Shown here: in pieces, positions 27,678 to 36,394 of the stretch
Position numbering within the stretch: position 1 is the first letter of the stretch
Layout: each line of letters begins with the position of its first letter
Assembly (NCBI GenBank): GCA_030696305.1
Contig: JAUYSP010000003.1
Span: 1-64,000, forward strand
DNA from: Legionellaceae bacterium
GTDB lineage: Bacteria; Pseudomonadota; Gammaproteobacteria; Legionellales; Legionellaceae
Direction of reading: 5' to 3'
DNA length: 64,000 nt
Program-made: the position numbers and the translations under genes
The notes under the pieces: generated by a model
Database searches by the model: none
Seen by the model: the letters and a program-made list of their open reading frames with translations, nothing else
Told to the model about the DNA's origin: nothing

Positions 27678-30011
27678 TTATTTAGTTGAGGATATTGAGT
27701 CAATATCGGACAGTTTGATGTGTATGTCGCGCTGTGGGAGTGCAAATTGGATATTATGTTCACGAAATAAGCGGTCAATTTCAAAATGTAAATCACTTTT
27801 GATCGCTGCTTTGTGGTTCCCATCCTTAATTAAAAACCAAACTTGAAAAATGAGAGCACTTTCTCCAAACGAATGGAATAACACGGATGGTTTATTGCGT
27901 GAAGTTGTAACTATTTCGTTATGATTAGTTGCGACTTGTAATAAAATATCACGCACTTGTTCTATATCACTACCATAGGCAACTCGCACTTCACAGAAAA
28001 TAGATAAATACTTATCGCTATACATGTAATTGATTACAGGACGTGTAATTAAATCTGAGTTTGGGATAATAATATCTTCTCGAGCGGAAGTTGTGATTTG
28101 TGTCGAGCGAACACGGATTTTTTTTACCATACCCTCAACACTATCCACACGAATGCGATCGCCTGGTTTAATGGGCTTTTCAATTAACAAAATAATCCCA
28201 GAAACAAAATTATTAACGATACTTTGTAATCCCAAACCGATACCTACCGATAAAGCACCCGCCACAATGGCAAGCCCGGTAAAATTGAATCCCGAAATAA
28301 GTAAGGCAGTAACTAGTGCGACTGCAAAACCGATGTACGTTAAAATCGAGGCAATAGCGACCTGCGTTTCCTCTTCTTCTTCAAATTGTTCATGCCGACT
28401 AAGTGCTGTGGAGATACTTCTAAAAAGTAAATACAGAATACAAAAAACAACGATACCGGCAATAATCCGGGTAGGGTAGAAGGTAAATGAAGCAAAGTGT
28501 ATACCGTATAAGAATTGTATATAAGCGCTATTTATGTAATAGGTTGCATAGCCCCAGCTTTGACTAATGAGATATAGTGCCAAAGCAAAAATACACAGTT
28601 GTATTGTAGTTTTTAAGATCAAAAATTCGGTTAAGGTTTGTTGTGGTTTATAACCAAAAAATAAAGTAATTTTAGTGTTGAAAGGACCTGGTTGTATACA
28701 TAGATTATATAGACGGTTAACGGCTTGTTCGATTAATAAAGTACAAAAAATGATTGCAAAAGTTGAGATTCCTGCAAAAGCAAGATGAATGGATAATGTA
28801 TGATAACCAAAAATATTAATTAAACCGCAGGCAATAAATAATAAAGCGCATACATTTTTAAGAAGTCGTTTATGCTTTTTAATAAAAGGGATATTGCGGT
28901 GCGAAGAGCAAAAATAATAGATGAAGTATATGGCTGTTGCCAACACAGCTAACAGAAAAAAAGATGCTCCTAATTGCCAAACCGTATCATCAAGAATGAG
29001 CTTATCAGCAAACTGTTTTGCTAATAACGAAAATGCATAAAAACTTAATAGAAAAATAGTCAAGGAATGAAAAAAGTTACTATCCAGCGAGTACCAGCAA
29101 AAAAAAGCCTTAACTCGTTTCATTTTAAATATAAGTAATGCAATGAGCAAACCAAATAAATAGAGAAATAGACCGGTTGTTATTTGAGTAAGAAAGACAT
29201 CAACGTTAATGCCTAGTTGCGTAGATACAAATTGTAAGTATGCCGCAGTCAGGGCGCACATCAAACAAAGCGTGAGAAGAATAAAGTGAGTTATATGAAA
29301 TGCTCGTATTCGAATATAATGTCGGACGCGACTGCTTCGATAAACCTTAAATAAGATTATACTGGAGAGAAAGAAGCTTGCTGCAATGATAATTGTCCAA
29401 AATAGTGTCGACATCATTTGCACTGGGAGTTTTATGTTGAGTGACCAGTCAAATGTTTGCTCATTCGCTGTGGTGGCAAGTTTGTTTAATATTGACCATA
29501 AGGGTAGCCCGCGAGTCAATGTTTCTTCTTGTTTTAATTGAGCGATAACCGTTCCATAAGCATCTAATGCTTCTTTAGCACGAATTGTAAATAATCGGCA
29601 CTGAGCTAATTGTCCGCCCCATTTTTTTCGTTCGCTATTCAAGTAAATCAAATCAGCAGGTGATTTTGAACTCTCGGGGGTTATATGGCTATCTGTAGAG
29701 ATTGTTTTGGGTGCTTCATTAAGTAAATTGGCTTGTTGTATCTGAGTATCAATGGTACTTACACGTTTCTGGTTGGTAATGATACAATCATCAGCTTTAG
29801 CTTTTAGATTGGTTAATAAGCTAACGGCAGCATTCAGGTTATCAATATTGACATTCTGTACTGATAATTGAATATTCAGATGATCAAATTGTTTATTAGC
29901 TTCTTTTATATCGAAAGCAGCTTCAGGTTTGTTTAACGAGGGCATAACCGTCGTAGCAGAAAAAACCATATTGCAAACAAGATAAAAAAAACAACCTATA
30001 ACTACGCGCAT
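27678..30011 (-). CDS. Large MscS-family mechanosensitive channel (MscK-like)
   Basis: A 777-residue protein with an N-terminal signal-like segment, a periplasmic helical region to about residue 180, many membrane helices, and a C-terminal MscS core. In the core the pore helix is glycine/alanine rich (VAGALSVGIGLGLQSIVNNFVSG), followed by EKPIKPGDRIRVDSVEG and IIIPNSDLITRPVINY. It should gate on membrane tension and protect against hypo-osmotic shock. The ATG at 30011 with GGGA upstream is chosen over a TTG at 30017. It is divergent from the HIT gene. Confidence 0.9.
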   Translation of the reverse strand: MRVVIGCFFYLVCNMVFSATTVMPSLNKPEAAFDIKEANKQFDHLNIQLSVQNVNIDNLNAAVSLLTNLKAKADDCIITNQKRVSTIDTQIQQANLLNEAPKTISTDSHITPESSKSPADLIYLNSERKKWGGQLAQCRLFTIRAKEALDAYGTVIAQLKQEETLTRGLPLWSILNKLATTANEQTFDWSLNIKLPVQMMSTLFWTIIIAASFFLSSIILFKVYRSSRVRHYIRIRAFHITHFILLTLCLMCALTAAYLQFVSTQLGINVDVFLTQITTGLFLYLFGLLIALLIFKMKRVKAFFCWYSLDSNFFHSLTIFLLSFYAFSLLAKQFADKLILDDTVWQLGASFFLLAVLATAIYFIYYFCSSHRNIPFIKKHKRLLKNVCALLFIACGLINIFGYHTLSIHLAFAGISTFAIIFCTLLIEQAVNRLYNLCIQPGPFNTKITLFFGYKPQQTLTEFLILKTTIQLCIFALALYLISQSWGYATYYINSAYIQFLYGIHFASFTFYPTRIIAGIVVFCILYLLFRSISTALSRHEQFEEEEETQVAIASILTYIGFAVALVTALLISGFNFTGLAIVAGALSVGIGLGLQSIVNNFVSGIILLIEKPIKPGDRIRVDSVEGMVKKIRVRSTQITTSAREDIIIPNSDLITRPVINYMYSDKYLSIFCEVRVAYGSDIEQVRDILLQVATNHNEIVTTSRNKPSVLFHSFGESALIFQVWFLIKDGNHKAAIKSDLHFEIDRLFREHNIQFALPQRDIHIKLSDIDSISSTK

Positions 30012-30088
30012 AGACAATCCCGATTTACTTGACCAAACAGGATGATATCACTAACCTAAGGCAACGTGCATTAGGATGCAATAAACTT

Positions 30089-30499
30089 ATGAATTTTGCT
30101 GTTGATTACCGTATTGAAGCAACCTGCGTTGCCCTAGGAGACTGGCCATTATCTCGCGTATTTTTAAAAAACAATAAAAATTATCCGTGGTTGATCCTGG
30201 TGCCTCGCCAAGATGATATCCAAGAAATAGAGCAATTATCACAGACCTTGAGATATCAGTTAATGGATGAGATTAGTCAATTGTCAACGATAGTAAGACA
30301 GCAATTTCAACCGGATAAGTTAAATGTAGGAACTTTGGGAAACATTGTTTCTCAACTACATGTGCATGTTATAGCACGATATACCTCTGATGTTTTGTGG
30401 CCTCAAGGCGTTTGGCAGTCCATGCAAATAGAAACCCCATATAATGAAAACATACTTAAAGAGTTAGTGAGCAATTTACAAGCTCAGGTACAAAAGTAA
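30089..30499 (+). CDS. HIT-domain hydrolase
   Basis: About 136 residues from the ATG at 30089, which gives the family-typical N-terminus (YRIEATCVALGDWPLSRVFL); a TTG start at 30029 would add 20 unrelated residues. The segment NYPWLILVPR and the histidine triad region SQLHVHVIARY place it in the HIT superfamily, as a nucleotide hydrolase or transferase. Precise substrate (such as dinucleoside polyphosphates) is not determinable. Confidence 0.87.
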   Translation: MNFAVDYRIEATCVALGDWPLSRVFLKNNKNYPWLILVPRQDDIQEIEQLSQTLRYQLMDEISQLSTIVRQQFQPDKLNVGTLGNIVSQLHVHVIARYTSDVLWPQGVWQSMQIETPYNENILKELVSNLQAQVQK

Positions 30500-30539
30500 A
30501 ATCTCAATAATGGTGTATACTTGATCTAAAGCACTTATA

Positions 30540-31118
30540 ATGGACAATAAGATGGCTACCCCGATGTCGTTGGCAAATCATTTTCTGGTCGCTATGCCCT
30601 CATTGGATGATATTGTCTTTTCTCAATCGGTGATTTATGTGTGTGAACATCATGTGCAGGGTACGGTAGGCTTAATTATCAATCGGCCGACTGAATACTC
30701 CTTGAGTTTAATATTTGAACAGCTAAAGATTAAATCAACGAATGATAAAATCAAAAATCGACCGCTACTGTTGGGTGGTCCATTACAACCCGAGCGTGGT
30801 TTCGTAATTCATCGACCAGCAGGTCGTTGGCGCTCGAGTTTATCCTTATCCGATGCGGATGTGACGATTACAACATCAAATGATATTATTCGTGCCATCG
30901 CTGCTGGTGAAGGACCGAAAGATGTGCTCGTGGCCTTAGGCTATGTCGGTTGGGACCATATCCAGTTAGAGCAGGAAATTATAAATAACGCGTGGTTAGT
31001 CTGTCCCTATAAATCGGAATTATTGTACGAGGTTCCCTTCGAAGATCGTTGGAAATCGGCTGCTTTACTATTGGGTGTGCATATGGATCAATTAATATCG
31101 GGTGGTGGTCATGCCTGA
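30540..31118 (+). CDS. yqgE: YqgE/AlgH family protein (UPF0301)
   Basis: A 192-residue cytoplasmic protein with family blocks SLANHFLVAMPSLDD, GLIINRPTEYSL, LLGGPLQPERGFVIH and ALGYVGWDHIQLEQEI. Function is unsettled in the family. It precedes ruvX and pyrB, a conserved gammaproteobacterial order, and its end overlaps ruvX. Confidence 0.93.
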   Translation: MDNKMATPMSLANHFLVAMPSLDDIVFSQSVIYVCEHHVQGTVGLIINRPTEYSLSLIFEQLKIKSTNDKIKNRPLLLGGPLQPERGFVIHRPAGRWRSSLSLSDADVTITTSNDIIRAIAAGEGPKDVLVALGYVGWDHIQLEQEIINNAWLVCPYKSELLYEVPFEDRWKSAALLLGVHMDQLISGGGHA

Positions 31119-31527
31119 AGAAGTATATCTGGGTTTTGATTTTGGTTATAAACGAATAGGTGTGGCCGTAGGACAGCAGTTAACTGGAGGGGCATCTCCT
31201 CTATTCACTTTGCAGGCAAAACTTGGTGTTCCTAACTGGGAAGAAATACAGCAATTAATAAAACAATGGCGTCCTACAGCGTTAATTGTTGGTTTACCAA
31301 CCCGGATTGATGACACTGAATTCTATACTACGGCGGCTTCTCGAGGCTTTGCTAATCAGTTGCGAAAACGATTTGCTCTACCTGTACATCTTGTCGATGA
31401 ACGATTGTCTACTGTTGAGGCACGTGAGCGGTTGTATGCAAAAGGTGGTTATCGTAAAATAAAGAAATCCGAAGTAGATTGCATGGCCGCATGTATCATT
31501 CTTGAACAATGGTTGCAAGGGTTTTAA
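31111..31527 (+). CDS. ruvX: RuvX/YqgF RNase H-fold nuclease
   Basis: A 138-residue protein with YLGFDFGYKRIGVAVG at the N-terminus (first catalytic Asp), ALIVGLPTRID, and VDERLSTVEARERL with catalytic acidic residues; a final Asp appears in VDCMAACIIL. The family is linked to pre-16S rRNA 5' end maturation. The ATG at 31111 overlaps yqgE by 8 nt. Confidence 0.94.
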   Translation: MPEEVYLGFDFGYKRIGVAVGQQLTGGASPLFTLQAKLGVPNWEEIQQLIKQWRPTALIVGLPTRIDDTEFYTTAASRGFANQLRKRFALPVHLVDERLSTVEARERLYAKGGYRKIKKSEVDCMAACIILEQWLQGF

Positions 31528-31533
31528 TAAACA

Positions 31534-32457
31534 ATGAAACATTTCTTAGAGATTAATCAATTATCTTACGACGAGATGCTCCAATTAGTTCAGCGTGCGT
31601 TGTATTTTAAACAAATTGCAAATCACACTAGCTACCCGAGTTATCCAAATTTTGCTGTAGCCAATTTATTTTATGAAAATAGTACTCGAACTCGAGTTAG
31701 CTTTGAGTTGGCTGCTCATTATTTGGGTATGCGTGTTATAAATGTCGATTTACAGCATTCTTCAGAACAAAAAGGCGAAGTGATTGAAGACACTGTTCAT
31801 ACCTTATCTGCTATGGGTATTAATCTATTTGTAATTCGTCATAGTCAAAATGGATTACCACAAGCGATGGCTGGGGCTTTTGCAAAAGGAGTTCATGTTA
31901 TTAACGCCGGAGATGGAACACATGCTCATCCCAGTCAGGCTCTGCTTGATTTGATGACCATCATCGAGCACAAATCAAATCTGGAGCAATTGAAAGTAGT
32001 GATTGTTGGTGATTTACTTCATTCTCGAGTCGCAAACTCGTTGCAAAATAGTTGTGCACTATTGGGTGTTGGCGAGTTAGTTTTAGTTTCCCCTCCAATT
32101 TGGCAACCGAAGGTTGTGCATTATGGGCGTGTGACTGCATCGCTACAAGAAGGAATGGCTAATGCTGATGTGGTGATTTGCCTTCGAGTACAACGTGAAC
32201 GCCTTGCTGAAAACAAAGGTTTGAATATGGCAGAATATCGTCGAGACTATGCTGTTACTCGTGACAGTTTAAAATGGGCAAAACCAGATGTGATGGTGAT
32301 GCATCCCGGGCCAATGAACCGTGGTGTGGAGATTGATAGCGATGTTGCTGACGGGCCGCGGTCATTTATTTTTCGACAAGTACAAAATGGCGTTTTCGCC
32401 CGCATGGCGATTTTGGAGGCGATAGCAACGCAATCAATGGTGCTGTCTGATTCGTGA
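31534..32457 (+). CDS. pyrB: Aspartate carbamoyltransferase catalytic subunit (PyrB)
   Basis: PyrB condenses carbamoyl phosphate with aspartate in pyrimidine synthesis. The 307-residue protein has the carbamoyl-phosphate loop FYENSTRTRVSFELAA, the segment HAHPSQALLDL, and VMHPGPMNRGVEID. No pyrI regulatory gene follows, fitting a chain-length class without regulatory subunit. It converges on comM with a 5-bp gap. Confidence 0.96.
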   Translation: MKHFLEINQLSYDEMLQLVQRALYFKQIANHTSYPSYPNFAVANLFYENSTRTRVSFELAAHYLGMRVINVDLQHSSEQKGEVIEDTVHTLSAMGINLFVIRHSQNGLPQAMAGAFAKGVHVINAGDGTHAHPSQALLDLMTIIEHKSNLEQLKVVIVGDLLHSRVANSLQNSCALLGVGELVLVSPPIWQPKVVHYGRVTASLQEGMANADVVICLRVQRERLAENKGLNMAEYRRDYAVTRDSLKWAKPDVMVMHPGPMNRGVEIDSDVADGPRSFIFRQVQNGVFARMAILEAIATQSMVLSDS

Positions 32458-32462
32458 TGATT

Positions 32463-33974
32463 TTATTTGGGCTTTTGTAACGTTTGTTTAAATGATAGGG
32501 CGTGTTGCAAATCTACGAGCTCCACGTTTTTTGAGTCCCTCATGTCGGCGATAGTTCTGGCAACTTTTAACAAACGATGGAAACCACGAGCAGATAGTTT
32601 TAATTGATTTAATACATTACTTAAAAATGTTCGTTCACTGCTGCCAAAAGCACAAAAATGCTCGCAATCTTTCGTGTTAAGCTCAGCATTGAGAGAACCT
32701 TGTCGGGTCATTTGCTGTAAACGGATGTGCTCAACTCGCTTTCTGATGTCGATGCTTACTTTCTTGGAGTGAGGTGTTAGTTCGAGCAACTCTTCGTTGC
32801 TGAGTGCTTGCACATTGATTTGCATATCAATGCGATCGAGTAGTGGTGCCGATAATTTATTTAAATAGTTTTTTATTTTGTCTGGAGTACAAAAACAATT
32901 TGCTCGTGTATTTCCCCATTGTCCACAGGGACAAGGATTCATCGCTGCAATTAATTGAAATTTTGCTGGAAATTCGACTTGCATGGCTGCACGAGAAATA
33001 CACACATAACCTGACTCCAAAGGTTCTCGTAATGTTTCTAATACGTGACGATGAAACTCCGGTAACTCATCAAGAAACAGGACACCATGGTGAGCCAGTG
33101 AAATTTCCCCCGGTTTTGGAGGATTACCGCCTCCCACTAAAGCTGCCGATGATGTTGTATGATGTGGCGATCGGAAAGAAGGTGATCGCCAGTTATTATA
33201 ATTATTTATACGGCCATAAGTTGAATTGACTGCCATACATTCTAATGCTTGAATTTCTGATAATACTGGCAATAGCGTAATAAATCGTTTTGCAATCATG
33301 CTTTTACCACTACCAGGTGGGCCACTTAATAAAATGCTATGCCCACCGCAAGCCGCAATTTCCATTGCATGCTTTGCATGATGTTGTCCTTTGATATCGG
33401 ACCAATCTAATGCGTCATCGATCCGGCTCATTTCAGGTGGATTAGGTAAGTTAGTTAACGAGGCGTTACCACATAAATAATTGCAAACAGCGAGTAAACT
33501 GTGTGCGGAATAGATACCAGGATACCCGGGTAGGGACGCTTCTTTGGCATTGGCATCTGCAATTATTAATTGACCTTGCTCGCGTTGGATTGCAAGCACA
33601 GCAGCAATAATACTATTTATGCCACGAAGTGTGCCGTCTAGGGCGAGTTCTCCAATCAATTCGTGAGAGGTTAATTTTTCCGCAGGAATTTGCCCCGATG
33701 CGGCCAAGATACCTATAGCGATAGGTAAATCAAATCCGCTGCCAATTTTGGGTAGATTAGCTGGTGCTAAGTTTACGGTAATTCGTCGACAAGGAAATTC
33801 AAAGTGGCTATTCATGATGGCACTTCGAACACGATCTTTACTTTCTCTGACTGCTATCTCGGGCAAACCGACAATTGAAAAACTGGGTAATCCGTTTGAC
33901 AAATGGACTTCAACAGAAATTGATTGTGCGTTTATGCCAATAATACTCCGTGTTTTACTTGTAGCAAGGTTCAT
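32463..33974 (-). CDS. comM: ComM/YifB-type Mg-chelatase-like AAA+ ATPase
   Basis: A 503-residue protein: an N-terminal Lon-protease-like domain (SISVEVHLSNGLPSFSIVGLPE), then a Walker A (LLSGPPGSGKSMIAKR), Walker B around GVLFLDELPEF and a C-terminal helical domain. ComM is a hexameric helicase promoting branch migration during natural transformation. A zinc-binding-like CPCGQWG...CFC lies in the ATPase, as in the family. Presence is compatible with competence but does not prove it. Confidence 0.95.
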   Translation of the reverse strand: MNLATSKTRSIIGINAQSISVEVHLSNGLPSFSIVGLPEIAVRESKDRVRSAIMNSHFEFPCRRITVNLAPANLPKIGSGFDLPIAIGILAASGQIPAEKLTSHELIGELALDGTLRGINSIIAAVLAIQREQGQLIIADANAKEASLPGYPGIYSAHSLLAVCNYLCGNASLTNLPNPPEMSRIDDALDWSDIKGQHHAKHAMEIAACGGHSILLSGPPGSGKSMIAKRFITLLPVLSEIQALECMAVNSTYGRINNYNNWRSPSFRSPHHTTSSAALVGGGNPPKPGEISLAHHGVLFLDELPEFHRHVLETLREPLESGYVCISRAAMQVEFPAKFQLIAAMNPCPCGQWGNTRANCFCTPDKIKNYLNKLSAPLLDRIDMQINVQALSNEELLELTPHSKKVSIDIRKRVEHIRLQQMTRQGSLNAELNTKDCEHFCAFGSSERTFLSNVLNQLKLSARGFHRLLKVARTIADMRDSKNVELVDLQHALSFKQTLQKPK

Positions 33975-34021
33975 ATTCTCATCTTCCTTAGAGAAATTTG
34001 GACTAATTTAATTCGGGTTTT

Positions 34022-34276
34022 TTAATCAGATGCGTTATTTTGATTTAATAATGCATTCAATTGAGATTGCAACAGGTCGACTTTTTCGCGCGTTCGAGCC
34101 AGCACTTTCACTTGAATGTCAAACTCTTCTCGAGTCACCAAATCCATATGATCAAAAGCAGATTGCAGAATATCTTTGAATTGTTGTTGCATTTCAATCT
34201 CTATTGATTTGATACCAGAGGGTAGCGCTGAACATAGTTTTTTGGCTAGATCTTCGAGTTGTTTGGCGGCGAACAT
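34022..34276 (-). CDS. ubiK: UbiK/YqiC accessory factor (BMFP family)
   Basis: An 84-residue, almost wholly helical protein with a C-terminal coiled coil (LARTREKVDLLQSQLNALL), matching UbiK/YqiC. It assists ubiquinone biosynthesis complexes and binds membranes. Its position just upstream of comM on the same strand is common in gammaproteobacteria. Confidence 0.9.
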   Translation of the reverse strand: MFAAKQLEDLAKKLCSALPSGIKSIEIEMQQQFKDILQSAFDHMDLVTREEFDIQVKVLARTREKVDLLQSQLNALLNQNNASD

Positions 34277-34385
34277 AGATTATTCCTATTGTCTTGATCT
34301 CGAGATTATAACAAAATTGAATAAGAAAACTAGGGCTATACGCGCGTGCCGCGCTTCAAATTGTTACGGCGTGTCGGTTTTGTTA

Positions 34386-34952
34386 TTAAAACCAATAGAT
34401 CTGTTTTTCTGTAATAACCCCGTCTAGATTTACATCCCACGGATCGGGTTGGATAAAGGGTTGCTTTTGAAATTCATACGCCACACCAATTAATAGTGGA
34501 TTAGTACGCTCAGCTAATAAACGATCATAATAGCCACCCCCCATCCCGATGCGTGTTCCATGCATATCAAAAGCCACCAAGGGAAGAAAAATAATATCTA
34601 GTTGCATAAGCGTTACAGCAAGCACCGGTGAAACATCGGGCTCTAAGATACCTAATTTATTTTTAATAAAAGGGGTAGTGGTTAAAGTTGGTAAAAAAGA
34701 CAAAGCCTTATCATGCATTATTGGGAAACAAAATATTTTTTGTTTGTTTTGATCGTGTAATAAATCACTCAGATCAATTTCGCCGTGAATCGGGCTGTAT
34801 AACGCTATTGCTTTGGCCTGTTGATACTGTTTTACGCCTTGAATTTGAACACATATTTTGTTTGATGCAGCAAATTGCTCTTCAGTGGATAATCCACGAC
34901 GAGTGCACAAACAAGTTTGTCTTATCCTTTCTTTTATTTGATTTTCGCTCAT
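34386..34952 (-). CDS. 5-formyltetrahydrofolate cyclo-ligase
   Basis: A 188-residue enzyme that converts 5-formyl-THF to 5,10-methenyl-THF using ATP. The signature GTRIGMGGGYYDRLL is intact and LYSPIHGEIDL lies in the first half. Its gene is often next to 6S RNA in gammaproteobacteria, but the 129 bp upstream here is too short for one and none is visible. Confidence 0.93.
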   Translation of the reverse strand: MSENQIKERIRQTCLCTRRGLSTEEQFAASNKICVQIQGVKQYQQAKAIALYSPIHGEIDLSDLLHDQNKQKIFCFPIMHDKALSFLPTLTTTPFIKNKLGILEPDVSPVLAVTLMQLDIIFLPLVAFDMHGTRIGMGGGYYDRLLAERTNPLLIGVAYEFQKQPFIQPDPWDVNLDGVITEKQIYWF

Positions 34953-35081
34953 GCTAGTATGTTATTAGAATTTTATATAAAAAAACACTAGGTTATTCTT
35001 AAAAAATAGAGTATATAGAGCGTGTTGGTAAGAGCCACGTAGGCTGAGTACTTAGAGCGTATTGATTTGTGAGAGGTTTGC

Positions 35082-35264
35082 ATGAGTGAATTATTTGATG
35101 ATACTGATGAAGATAAAGCGTTAATTGTCGATGAGGATCTGGTGGAAGCTGAGAGCGTAATTGTTGATGTTCGCCAAAAGCCTACATCAGATGCTCGAAG
35201 ACGTTTAGAAGATTTAATGGAAGAAAAACGGTTGCGGGAAGAGCTTGAAGATTATCTGAGTTAG
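35082..35264 (+). CDS. Small acidic PA3496-like protein
   Basis: A 60-residue, highly charged protein: an acidic N-terminal half and a basic-helical end (DARRRLEDLMEEKRLREELEDYL) that resembles the PA3496 family of short proteins. GAGAGG is about 7 nt upstream of the ATG. Function unknown. It sits 60 bp before icmT in the same orientation and could share its transcript. Confidence 0.7.
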   Translation: MSELFDDTDEDKALIVDEDLVEAESVIVDVRQKPTSDARRRLEDLMEEKRLREELEDYLS

Positions 35265-35324
35265 GCTCAGTTGATATCATAAATATCAACATCTTGCATG
35301 TGTGTTGATTTAATTGGAGCTTCT

Positions 35325-35585
35325 ATGTCTAGTGGCTTTTCTCCCACGGCGCATTGGCGCGATTCAGCTCGGAGTGCCCGGTTTTTTATGGTGGATGCAC
35401 GAGCTGCGTTCCCTATTTTTTTGTTCTTGATGCATATTCGTGTCTGGACAGGAATCTTAGTGATAGTCTCGGCAGTGTTTTTTTGTATTCTTGAGCATTA
35501 TGGCTTTACTCTACCCGTCTTTTTGCGGTGGTTAAGGCTTTTTTTAGCTGGTCCTGTTAAATCCTCTCATCCTTGGTGGCGTTAG
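35325..35585 (+). CDS. icmT: IcmT, Dot/Icm type IVB secretion protein
   Basis: An 86-residue inner-membrane protein with the strongly conserved IcmT pattern: WRDSARSARFFMVDARAAFP, a hydrophobic pair of helices, and FTLPVFLRWLRLFLAGPVK ending in HPWW. IcmT is a component of the Dot/Icm effector secretion apparatus. The ATG at 35325 has GGAG 6 nt upstream; a longer frame at 35298 lacks support. The icmS start follows its stop immediately, as in Legionella and Coxiella. Confidence 0.95.
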   Translation: MSSGFSPTAHWRDSARSARFFMVDARAAFPIFLFLMHIRVWTGILVIVSAVFFCILEHYGFTLPVFLRWLRLFLAGPVKSSHPWWR

Positions 35586-35930
35586 ATGGAAAAGGATATA
35601 TCAAAATGCATGGCATTAATTGCTGCACGCATGAATGCAAAATTTTATCTAAATGATCGCTTTGTAAGTTATGAAGAGGTCTTTTCAAATACCGGTTTAT
35701 TACCGGCCATTGCCAAAAGAGCTGATCAATTATGCTCTTTGTGTTTGGGATATGGTCTTGGCGTAACTTTTAATGACGCTGAAGGTGCTTTATTGGGAAC
35801 GCAAGTGATTTTTGATGAAGTCACACCGAGGACCTTGCGCTTATTATGCATGACCGATGTAGTAAATGAATTAATTCAGGGGGGGCCTAGTCGCGATTAC
35901 ACCCCATTAGATGAGTTAATGTATGATTAA
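35586..35930 (+). CDS. icmS: IcmS, Dot/Icm effector chaperone subunit
   Basis: A 114-residue acidic cytoplasmic protein of exactly IcmS length, with SKCMALIAARMNAKFYLNDRFVS near the start and LGTQVIFDEVTPRTLRLL near the end. With IcmW it forms an adaptor that brings a subset of effectors to the DotL coupling protein. icmW and dotL are not in this window. It is contiguous with icmT. Confidence 0.95.
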   Translation: MEKDISKCMALIAARMNAKFYLNDRFVSYEEVFSNTGLLPAIAKRADQLCSLCLGYGLGVTFNDAEGALLGTQVIFDEVTPRTLRLLCMTDVVNELIQGGPSRDYTPLDELMYD

Positions 35931-35965
35931 TTAAGCCAACATTTGTTCAATAAAATGGGCAAGGT

Positions 35966-36025
35966 GTAAAAAACGTGGAAAATGTGTGCCGGTTAACGTT
36001 TCCTTAAGCCAAACTCTGCTATAAT
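35966..36025 (+). promoter_or_regulatory. Candidate promoter of the FIR-icmQ pair with a CpxR-like box
   Basis: A TATAAT hexamer at 36020-36025 lies 32 bp before the FIR start codon. About 40 bp further upstream GTAAA and GGAAA are separated by 6 bp (35966-35981), resembling the direct repeats bound by CpxR, a known activator of icmR in L. pneumophila. No good -35 is seen. Box assignment is by eye. Confidence 0.4.
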
Positions 36026-36057
36026 TAGCCAATAGAGTTTTGTTTAGGAGTTGGATT

Positions 36058-36378
36058 ATGTCAAAAAAACCGGTAGATATCGTAAGCACGATGGATGATA
36101 TACATCGTACATCTAAACAAATGGATGCGGGGATAAAGCAATTGTCGAGCCGTTCATCTAATGTACCCCCATATGCTTTAACTGCTTTAAATAATGTCTT
36201 AAAGTTCTTTAGTTTGAAGGCTGCTTCTACGGAAAAAAGTGCGGCTGCATCGAATTCAATGCGGTTTCACCTAGCTGAGGGCAGAAATGCTGAGGGCAGA
36301 AAAAATACCATAGAAAACAATGAGACTGTTGAAAAAAACGATACTCAACACAATAACCCTCGACCAGGCGGCGGTTAA
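36058..36378 (+). CDS. FIR-family protein (IcmR functional homologue)
   Basis: A 106-residue protein located precisely where IcmR or its fast-evolving functional replacements (FIR proteins, such as Coxiella's two) are found: between icmS and icmQ. It shows little obvious similarity to IcmR. An N-terminal helix-rich region (VDIVSTMDDIHRTSKQMDAGIKQL) and a middle hydrophobic helix (YALTALNNVLKFFSLKAA) precede a low-complexity polar tail ending NPRPGGG. FIR proteins bind IcmQ and regulate its pore formation. AGGAG is 8 nt before the ATG. The assignment rests mainly on position. Confidence 0.8.
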   Translation: MSKKPVDIVSTMDDIHRTSKQMDAGIKQLSSRSSNVPPYALTALNNVLKFFSLKAASTEKSAAASNSMRFHLAEGRNAEGRKNTIENNETVEKNDTQHNNPRPGGG

Positions 36379-36394
36379 ATAACGAAGCGTTTAT

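Noticed and set aside
28030..28479. 149-residue plus-strand frame within the MscK-like gene
   Set aside because: Mirror frame of the conserved MscS domain; composition (Ile/Ser/Thr-rich) is typical of antisense shadows.
32843..33229. 128-residue plus-strand frame inside comM
   Set aside because: Antisense to the conserved AAA+ core of ComM; no independent support.
34953..35081. 6S RNA upstream of the 5-formyl-THF cyclo-ligase gene
   Set aside because: The gap is only 129 bp, too short for 6S RNA, and no long-bulged hairpin is visible.
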